Shown one piece after another: positions 57,547 through 64,000 of a DNA stretch of 64,000 nucleotides. A program made the translations under genes and the position numbers. Position 1 is the first letter of the stretch. Each line of letters begins with the position of its first letter. This stretch comes from Gliomastix tumulicola. Its lineage: Eukaryota > Ascomycota > Sordariomycetes > Hypocreales > Bionectriaceae. Location of the stretch: assembly GCA_001599755.1 (NCBI GenBank), contig BCHX01000002.1:2896330-2960329 (forward strand). Reading direction: 5' to 3'. The notes under the pieces are model-generated. The model worked only from the letters and a program-made list of their open reading frames with translations. It had not been told where the DNA came from and made no database searches.

Positions 57547-58369
57547 GCTGATTTGGGGAGGTGACGGGGGGCGGTGATATTTGGGTACATGAGACACACA
57601 AGGGTCCTGCAGGCTCCTGGCGAACTGCATGAGATAATGCGATAATTTACTAGCGTTGATAGAACGGTAGTTAGATGGGTGAAATTCACAGCGTGGCGTT
57701 TGGGAATCAGGAAGCCCAGCGGGCATGATACATGAATCTCTCGGTGTCTCAGACTGTGGTGAAACGGCCCCACCCGTTCCAAGCCGCTCCAAGCTGCTGC
57801 AAAAGCTGCTGCCACCAGTTCCAAACCCTTGCAAGAAGCCCCTGCAGAACCCCTGCAAATCCCCTCCACGGCCGGCAGAAGCTCGCAAAGAGCCCCTAAG
57901 GGCCCTTGGACGCCCTTGGACCCCCCCCGTCAATGCGTCAGCGGGTCTCCCTTTTCGTATCACGATCCTTCCTTGAAGCTTCCCATCACGGGACTTGGTG
58001 TGCGTTATCACCCCATCTCAGACCGCATTGGGGACTCCTGGGGATACTGCACCCGTTATGGAACGCTTCGCACGGAGAATTAATAACGGGAGGGGGATAG
58101 TCCCTTCGCTATATAGAGTCACGAGTCCCCTTCCTGTTTCTCGTGGATGGACCCTGTGTGTTCCTCTTGACAGGAAGTCTCTTTCAATCCATTCATTCAC
58201 TCCAATTATCCGTGGTCTGCCTAATAATAAGAAACGAGGACTGCTCTGTACTTGGTGCTCCTCACTGACGACCATCTATCCAATCCACGCCATCACTCCT
58301 TCACACAGACAGACACTCGACAGCCAAACAACTATCATATCTTACCTACCTACCAATTCCTAATACAAG
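57547..58369. other. intergenic region with strand-asymmetric C/A-rich tract
   Basis: About 820 bp. At 57770-57930 the + strand is a C/A/G-rich, T-poor tract with loosely repeated CCCCTGCA and CCTGCAA words. A TATATAG (58110-58116) lies ~255 bp upstream of the next start codon and could be its TATA box. Confidence 0.5.
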
Positions 58370-58756
58370 ATGCCTTCATCCTCCTCGCTCCAGTCCTCCC
58401 CAGCCCGCCTCTTCAGGGGCCTCCTCCCCCTCCGACGCAACTCGTCCTCTCGACCCTCCTCCTCAGAATCATCACACTCGCCCCGGTCAGCGACGGCCTC
58501 ACCCACGAGCGCCACCTCCTCCACCTCTTCTTCTTCCCCCATCTACTTCCCCGTCGCCCAGCCCGCCTGGAGCAGCAGGGACCGGTCCTCGTCCACGACC
58601 AGCACGCTGAGCACGTCCTCCATCCGGGCGCTCTCGATGGCCCGCCTCGAGGAGGAGCGACGGGCGTTCCCCAGCGAGCTCGGCATCCTCGAGCCGCGGC
58701 CTGTCGTCTACTGGGAGAGCATGGAGTCCAGGGTCAGCGGCGAGACTCTGCTGTAA
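58370..58756 (+). CDS. small Ser-rich uncharacterised protein
   Basis: Single-exon frame of 128 aa. Residues 1-90 are almost all Ser, Pro, Arg and Thr. The C-terminal ~35 residues look conserved: MARLEEERRAFPSELGILEP followed by RPVVYWESMESR. I recall the RPVVYW-type motif from other small Sordariomycete proteins of unknown function. A TATA-like box and long pyrimidine/A-rich leader precede it. A GT/CT-rich 3' region follows. No domain name or function can be given. Confidence 0.6.
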   Translation: MPSSSSLQSSPARLFRGLLPLRRNSSSRPSSSESSHSPRSATASPTSATSSTSSSSPIYFPVAQPAWSSRDRSSSTTSTLSTSSIRALSMARLEEERRAFPSELGILEPRPVVYWESMESRVSGETLL

Positions 58757-59147
58757 GCTCTTGGTTGAGATTCAATTTGAACCAGAATTTCGAAGACGAC
58801 GGGGAAGAAAAAAAACAGGAGCTTGTTTTTGTTTTCATAAACTACATGCAAAGGCCACAAGATTGTCCAATGGCGTTTGTGTGTGTGTGTTTTTTGCTCT
58901 CTCTCTCCCTCTCTCTCTTGCTGGACTCGAGAGTGGAAAAAGGAATGGAAGGAATTCATGATATATACCGGATACCCTAATTTAGCAGCTGCCCATGATC
59001 ATGGTGGGCAGCGCCCATAGTAACGACTTTCAATGAAGAAAAAAAAAAAGCCTACAGCAAACGCGTAGGGAGCTTTTTTTTGGTTCCATCTCTCATCATA
59101 TATCTTGTGTCTTCGTACAATCTTCGTACAATCTTGCCTCTTCCTCG
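58757..59147. other. convergent 3' intergenic region
   Basis: About 390 bp, with a short GT run (58877-58890), a CT run (58897-58919) and two A/T homopolymer tracts near 59039 and 59073. No gene seen. Confidence 0.5.
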
Positions 59148-59516
59148 TCAGTGCAGCCAAGACATCCCGTAGCGAACCACATGGCGTGACAGCGTCCAGA
59201 TGCTGGCCACAGTAAGCACAGCCCCGACCGCCATACCCACAAGCACCGTCTTGCGAAAGCGAAAGGCCTCCTCGGCCTCCATCCTCATGAGCGACTTCTG
59301 CTTGGAGTGGTAGTACCACGCCCGATCACCATCATCGCGGCCATCGCGGCCGTAGGCGTAGGGCTGCTCCTGGTAGATGAGGCCATGGAGCCAGGCCGGG
59401 AGGCGCCGGGCCATCGGGGACTGGGAGTGGGTGTAGGAGCGCAGGAGAGTGTACCACCAGTCGATGATGATGAGGGAGACGACGAAGGTGGTGAAGTGGA
59501 CGGGCGTCATGACCAT
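59148..59516 (-). CDS. small two-helix membrane protein, uncharacterised
   Basis: From the ATG at 59516 the frame encodes 122 aa. Helix 1 is in MTPVHFTTFVVSLIIIDWWY and helix 2 in KTVLVGMAVGAVLTVASIWT, with a loop containing LPAWLHGLIYQEQPYAYGRD and AWYYHSKQKSLMRMEAEEAF. I recall short fungal proteins starting MTPVHF and sharing the YYHTKQKKL-type block, so this start is preferred. The frame is open upstream to another ATG at 59765, adding ~83 residues (MASLSLSFVAVRPC...) that do not look conserved. Function and membrane are unknown; the small size and charge pattern would fit a mitochondrial or ER membrane protein. Confidence 0.6.
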   Translation of the reverse strand: MVMTPVHFTTFVVSLIIIDWWYTLLRSYTHSQSPMARRLPAWLHGLIYQEQPYAYGRDGRDDGDRAWYYHSKQKSLMRMEAEEAFRFRKTVLVGMAVGAVLTVASIWTLSRHVVRYGMSWLH

Positions 59517-60161
59517 CTGGGAGGAGAGGCAGTCAGCGACACAGTAGTAGACAAAGTATGGCAGCTCGTGATGGGCACCCACGTTGAAGAGGTTGGACAG
59601 GCGACTCGGCCCATGGGCAGCCTTTTGCCCATTCTGGTGCTCGTCACATCCTGTGGCGGTATGGCTCGCGTTCAGCGACATGGTGGTGAAGCTGCAGAAG
59701 CGATGGATGGCGTGGTGCGTTGAGCATGGTCGAACAGCTACGAAAGACAACGAGAGGGAAGCCATTTGGCCTTATGAAGCTCCCTTCCAGAAACAAGCGA
59801 CCTGCCTCCCGGCCCGGACGGATGAATCGAGTAAGTGTCAGCCATTGGCCATTCATGGCATAAGCAGGGCAGCGATGAGATCATGGCAAGCTGCAAGCCC
59901 ACTGGAAGCCCACTGGAAGCCGCCTGAAAGCCAGGAAAGCTGCAGGGACCGTGTGGTGGGGGTGGAGCCGCTGGAGTCCCCTAAAAGGGTCTCCCTGGAC
60001 TCCGGGCGAGTCGCTGCTCTTTCGGTGATTTAATAATGACTAACGGCCAGCTTAGAGCGATGACAAAGATTATTCTAACCATTCTTCCGGACTAGTCTAT
60101 CCAATTTTAAAGGGGTACCAAGATTATCTACCCGTGCCACAGCAAGTGCCCGTGTATTCCT
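59517..60161. other. intergenic region upstream of the small membrane protein
   Basis: About 645 bp. It includes two exact AAGCCCACTGG units and a decayed third (59896-59926). The HIS1 3' UTR lies at the right end. An open frame continuing from the membrane-protein gene covers 59517-59765. Confidence 0.5.
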
Positions 60162-61423
60162 CTATCGCGTGTTGTGAATGTCGAGCACCAGGATGTCCTG
60201 TGCGCCGACCTTCGTCAGATCGTCCATCACCAGCGCAATCTTCTTCTTTTCCACCATGGAACTGACGGCCACCCAGCCCTCCGCATCCAACGTCGTGACC
60301 GTAGCTGCGCGCTTGCCAGGGGTGATGGTCGTGGCTTGGGGCAGCAGTCTTCTCTCGATGTTGTATTGGCAAAGCACGTACTTCTGTGCCGTTATGACGC
60401 CGCGGATGCGCGACGCGATCAGCTCAAGAGTCTCCGGGTTCGAGGGCGACTGCGACTTGATGAGGACTGCAGTTGATTCGACAACCGTGTCAATGGCCTT
60501 GAGGCCGGCAGCTCTCATGGTTTCGCCGGATTCTATCCGCCCATGTCAGCATCCTTGCACGGCGCATCGGGGTTGGTGGGGGGGGAGGGATCCAGCGGCA
60601 GCAACTCACCAACCAGGTCAACAATTCCATCGGCAACTCCAAGAGCGCAGGCAGCCTCAACACTACCGCTGAGTTCGATGATCTGCGTCTTCAGCTTCCG
60701 GTTGCCAGCCGTCGCTATGTCGGCATTCGGCTCGCCGACCGCCTTGGCCTCCAGCTTCGCAAAGTAGTCGGCTGCCAGGCCGATGAAGCTCGTACCAATG
60801 ACACGGCCGATGAGGTCGTCCCCGGTCGCGTATTTGCCCTTCTCAGGGACTTGCACCTGGAGCTTGCAGGCTCCGAAGCCAAGATCCATGACCATATCAC
60901 AACCACCCGTCTTGAATTCTTCACCCCGCTGGTAGGCCGATGATCGGACAATGGCATTGTGCTCCTCGACCTGGTCCCATCCTGTGATACCCAAGTCTAC
61001 CCGTCCCTGGCCAACGAAGGTAGGGATGTCGGCGGCCGGCAAAAAGATAAGGGCGATGGGCAGGTTCTTGACGAGGGCGATGTCGAGTCGGTTCTCGCGG
61101 CGAAACTGAATGTCGGCGCCCTCTAGCAGATTGAGGGCAGCGCCATTGAGACGTCCCTCTAAACAAGTGGTGAAGCCAGATATTAGTAAAGTTCTCAATG
61201 CGTTGCGAGAAGAATCCCCTGCGCCTTTCGGGGAGCTTGCGATTTGTATTTTCCCTCGCAGGGACGCTCCCTTCGCTCGCACGGGAGTATTGACTCACTC
61301 TTGGGCACCGCGAACAGCAGTCGGCCTTCCAGGCTGTTGCAGCAACATTGGTTAGCTCAAATCCGTCGCCCGGCGAATCGGGGAGGGCAGTCTGGAGGAG
61401 ACGTACGAATTGACGAGATCCAT
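60162..61423 (-). CDS. HIS1: ATP phosphoribosyltransferase (histidine biosynthesis, step 1)
   Basis: Four exons (61407-61423, 61299-61333, 60610-61158, 60162-60532) encode 323 aa. The enzyme joins ATP and PRPP to make phosphoribosyl-ATP, the committed and feedback-inhibited step of histidine synthesis. MDLVNSLEGRLLFAVPKKGR comes from exons 1-3; NLLEGADIQFRRENRLDIAL, LPAADIPTFVGQGRVDLGIT and GWDQVEEH follow; LGVADGIVDLVESGETMRAA is formed by the last splice. The C-terminal regulatory ACT-like domain (MVEKKKIALVMDDLTKVGAQ, DILVLDI) is complete. This is the long, self-regulated HisG form. Exons of 17 and 35 nt make the 5' end hard to predict automatically. A TGAGTC word lies ~80 bp upstream of the ATG. 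Divergent from velB. Confidence 0.94.
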
Positions 61424-62114
61424 GGCGTCGTCTTTGGATTTCGAGCTGACGCGACTCCAAAGTCCAGACTTTTTTTTTCTTGATGAAGCTTGCAGGTATG
61501 AGTCGACACAATTGAGGTCCGATGGTGGGGTTGAGAGGCAATTGCTGTTCTTGCGTGTCTGAACCCCACCAACCATCAACTGGCACTTGTCAACCCCTGT
61601 GCCACACTGCCAGCTAGCGCGTGCGCTGCGCGACCAACAGAGGCAAGAGAGGCCAAGCCAGCCAGGGGAGGTTCAGTGGCTTGCAGAGCCAACAAGTACG
61701 GAGTAGAGCCAACACGGCCGCTTCTTTTCCCCTCCTGATCCCTCACTAATTCAGAGCCTGGAAGCAATGGATTAAAATAGAGTTCATCTAGCCCGAAGCT
61801 TGAGTTTCGCTAACAGGCCTTTATTCACTGATTTATTCATTCAATACAGGCAGACAATCACAGAAACCCTTGCAGCCAACATGCCTGCCAGAATGGAAAG
61901 TCTGCTTGTTGGGCGTGTAGTTCTCTCGGTCCCTACGAGAATGGGCCCCGAGTGGGTCGGCGGGTCCACTGCATCCAGCCTTGGCGGCGGTATTCAACTG
62001 TGATGGAGTCCATGAATATGGACCCTTCCATCCCGTTGTTCCTCAGGCCGTCTTCCAGACCTCCCCTCCTCCCGTCCTTTTTCTCGACACGCTCGCGCTC
62101 TCGACAAGGCAGCC
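61424..62114. promoter_or_regulatory. divergent promoter HIS1 / velB
   Basis: About 690 bp. On the HIS1 side TGAGTCG (61499-61505) is one base from the Gcn4/CPC1 site TGAGTCA. The velB side has a CT-rich leader (62060-62105). Short frames are unsupported. Confidence 0.45.
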
Positions 62115-63870
62115 ATGAATTCAGCGTACGGCCCTTCCGATCCCTCACAGCCGCCCATCATGGATCCTTCTCGAGGCTACGCGAATCCCAGCCTGTCGCG
62201 CCTGTCCTCCGGCTCACCGCCAGCGCTTCCTCCATACGCATCCATACCTCCGTCCGTCCAGTCCTACCAACACCACCAACAGTACCAACCGCCTCCGCCG
62301 CCTGCGCTCCCTCAGCCCGTCGTCCTCCAGCAGCTTCCGCCGCACCACCAGCACCTTATGCAGCCGGATTCGCTGCTAGAACAACAGCACGTTCTTCCTC
62401 ATACGCAGCCCGCGATGCATCAACACCAGCCGCCGTCGACATACCCTCTGGAAGGGTCGCCTCCACCGACCGAAGTCACAAAGGACAAGGATATTCTGCC
62501 TTCGCAGCAGCTGAGCGCGGTGTCCCGGGCCGGAGATGCAAATGGGAAAAGATACTCGCAAGTTGTCCCTTGCTGCCCCGCGCTCGATCTACTCATGACA
62601 CTGACCGGTGGTCCAGCCTGGATGTTGTCCAACAGCCCAAACGAGCCCGTATGTGCGGCTATGGCGACAAAGTAAGCTTGTATCCCCACCATCGACACAC
62701 CCGCACAGAGTGAAACATGTTCCGGATATGGGCATCCCGCGCGTCTCCAAAAAATAGCTAATATCTGGATCAGGACCGGCGGCCTATCACGCCTCCGCCG
62801 TGCGTCAGGCTCATCATAACCGATCTTGCGACGGGCAAGGAAATAAATTACAAGTGCGCCGTGGCCCTCTCTCCCCTCAATGGTGTGCCTGGACTAGCGA
62901 AAACTAACTGTCGTCCAACAGAGACATCGACCACACCATGTTCGTCTTGAACGTCGATCTGTGGAATGAGCAGGGAGGCCAGGAGGTGAATCTGTGCCGG
63001 CAGCCAGCTTCCACCGGAGCACCATCGCTGGCGGCCACACCCACATACAGTTACACAACCAGCAGTGGAGGGGACCTTTCCTCTGGCTATGCTCCACAGA
63101 TGTTGTCGTCAGGGCGCGATCCTCAGTACGGACAGCCCCCAAACATGGGCTTCATGCAGGACTACACTCAGCTCGGATATAATCAAGGTAAGATATTCAT
63201 AAAATCTGAGGCGCAATCTGCATGACGGGCTGACATCTCGACAAGTTGTGCCATCCTACACCCAGAATGGTGGGACGTACGGCGCGCCGCAGCAGTACTA
63301 TCCCCAGGATAACATTTACTCAACAAATCCAAATGTCATGCCGATACAAACCGGGCGATTTGACAATGGAGTCCCTTCCATGGGATACACAGACAGCACG
63401 GGCCCCTCGGTAGCCTATGTCCATGACCAGTACAAAGGCGCGCTGAACCGAAACCTCATCGGAAGCGTGGCAGCAAGCGCGTTCTGCTTGGTTGACACGA
63501 ACGACCAAGAGGGGATTTGGTTTGTGCTTCAGGATTTGAGTGTGCGACTTGAGGGGACTTACAGGTAAGCTCTCGCCATACTCTTGCATTTCAAGATGAA
63601 ATTTGCTGACTCTATGAAAGGCTAAAATTCTCATTTGTCAATGTTGGTATGCCTTCAGGGCCAACCCGGGGAGGTCCATCCACGATAGTCAGAGGCAAGG
63701 CTCCAATCCTGGCGTGGTGTTTCAGCGACTCGTTCAATGTGTACTCGGCAAAGAAATTCCCTGGTGTGTGCGAAAGTACCGCCCTCAGCAAGACCTTTGC
63801 GACACAAGGGATCAAGATCCCGATCCGCAAAGATGGGAACAAGAACGGAGATGATGATGATATCGATTGA
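62115..63870 (+). CDS. velB: velvet-family developmental regulator VelB
   Basis: Six exons (62115-62557, 62617-62671, 62774-62853, 62922-63187, 63246-63564, 63621-63870) encode 470 aa. VelB, with VeA and LaeA or VosA, governs light-dependent development, sporulation and secondary metabolism in the nucleus. The N-terminal ~140 residues are Pro/Gln/His-rich. The velvet domain begins at LDVVQQPKRARMCGYGDKDR and runs through RPITPPPCVRLIITD and KDIDHTMFVLNVDLW. As in other VelB proteins it is split by a long Tyr/Ser/Gln-rich insert, then resumes at GSVAASAFCLVDTNDQEGIW and ends with FPGVCESTALSKTFATQGIK and IPIRKDG. Intron 1 needs a GC donor (GCAAGT at 62558) to keep frame; introns 4 and 5 use AAG acceptors. 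Confidence 0.93.
62558..62616 (+). other. GC-AG intron in velB
   Basis: The 59-nt intron begins GCAAGT and ends GTCCAG, with a CACTGAC branch-like word. Only this donor joins RYS to LDVVQQPK in frame. The GT three bases downstream (GTTGTC at 62561) shifts the frame and destroys the velvet motif. GCAAGT is the usual consensus for the rare GC-AG class. Confidence 0.8.
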
Positions 63871-64000
63871 TGATCTAATACCTGGGAGGTCTCCCATTTG
63901 TTACGCGGGGTTCATGAATTAATGGCGCCAGTTCTCGGGTTATTTGTGTTGGGCCGCCGGCAGGCATATGAGGCCCATGAGGACACAGGTCCTGTGTTTA
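63871..64000. other. velB 3' region to the window edge
   Basis: 130 bp after the velB stop codon, presumably 3' UTR, cut by the window end. Confidence 0.5.

Noticed and set aside
1..64000. A biosynthetic gene cluster or defence-type multigene system
   Set aside because: No PKS, NRPS, terpene, P450 or NLR-type genes are present, and neighbouring genes belong to unrelated conserved core processes.

Overview
The window is nuclear DNA of a filamentous ascomycete (Pezizomycotina, most likely a Sordariomycete). Genes are carried on both strands. They are interrupted by short introns, mostly 50-100 nt, with GTATGT/GTAAGT/GTGAGT donors, CTAAC/CTGAC branch sites and CAG/TAG or AAG acceptors. The gene set also points there: a velvet protein (VelB), the Cch1 calcium channel, a MATA_HMG-type regulator, an ADP1-type ABCG transporter with an EGF-like lumenal domain, and several filamentous-fungus-only unknowns. 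GC-rich genic DNA is broken by an AT-rich block at the left edge (1 to about 1185, opening with an ATT microsatellite) and a 0.2 kb AT-rich island near 37.9-38.1 kb. Both look like RIP-type sequence.

Layout, left to right. 1.4-8.5 kb: ABCG transporter (+), mitoribosomal Pet123/mS26 (-) and the 60S-assembly GTPase Nog2 (+), the last two divergent. 9.6-12 kb: two poorly characterised proteins (+). 12.7-19.8 kb: Avt3-type vacuolar amino acid transporter (-), alkaline ceramidase (+), prefoldin subunit 1 (+) and a coiled-coil protein with a fungal C-terminal domain (+). 20-25 kb: mitochondrial glycine carrier Hem25 (-), Cog8 (-) and a TLC-domain membrane protein (+). 25.4-32.6 kb: Sla1 (-) and AMP deaminase (-). 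33.4-40.2 kb: Yea4-type UDP-GlcNAc transporter (+), PP2A B55 subunit (-), an orphan protein (+) and a GPI-anchored Cys-rich protein (+). 40.8-50.3 kb: Msh5 (-), HMG-box factor (-) and a DDT/WHIM-like plus PHD chromatin protein (-). 51-57.5 kb: Cch1 (+). 58.3-63.9 kb: Ser-rich small protein (+), small membrane protein (-), His1 (-) and VelB (+).

I rebuilt exon chains by requiring that splice sites join in frame and restore known family sequence. This extended many genes beyond single open frames, including several microexons: a 7-nt first exon in AMP deaminase, a 17-nt internal exon in YEA4, 17- and 35-nt exons in HIS1, and 24- and 26-nt last exons in PP2A-B55 and SLA1. One intron, in velB, appears to be GC-AG.

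The genes do not form one pathway. Most are housekeeping genes for ribosome assembly, folding, Golgi tethering, endocytosis, purine and histidine metabolism, and calcium entry, with a few developmental or meiotic regulators (Msh5, HMG factor, VelB). I found no biosynthetic cluster, no tRNA or rRNA, no intact transposon and no clear undescribed multigene system. The most unusual signals are an exact 13-mer shared by three intergenic regions, perfect palindromes in promoters, the microexons and GC-AG intron, and the uncharacterised conserved proteins.
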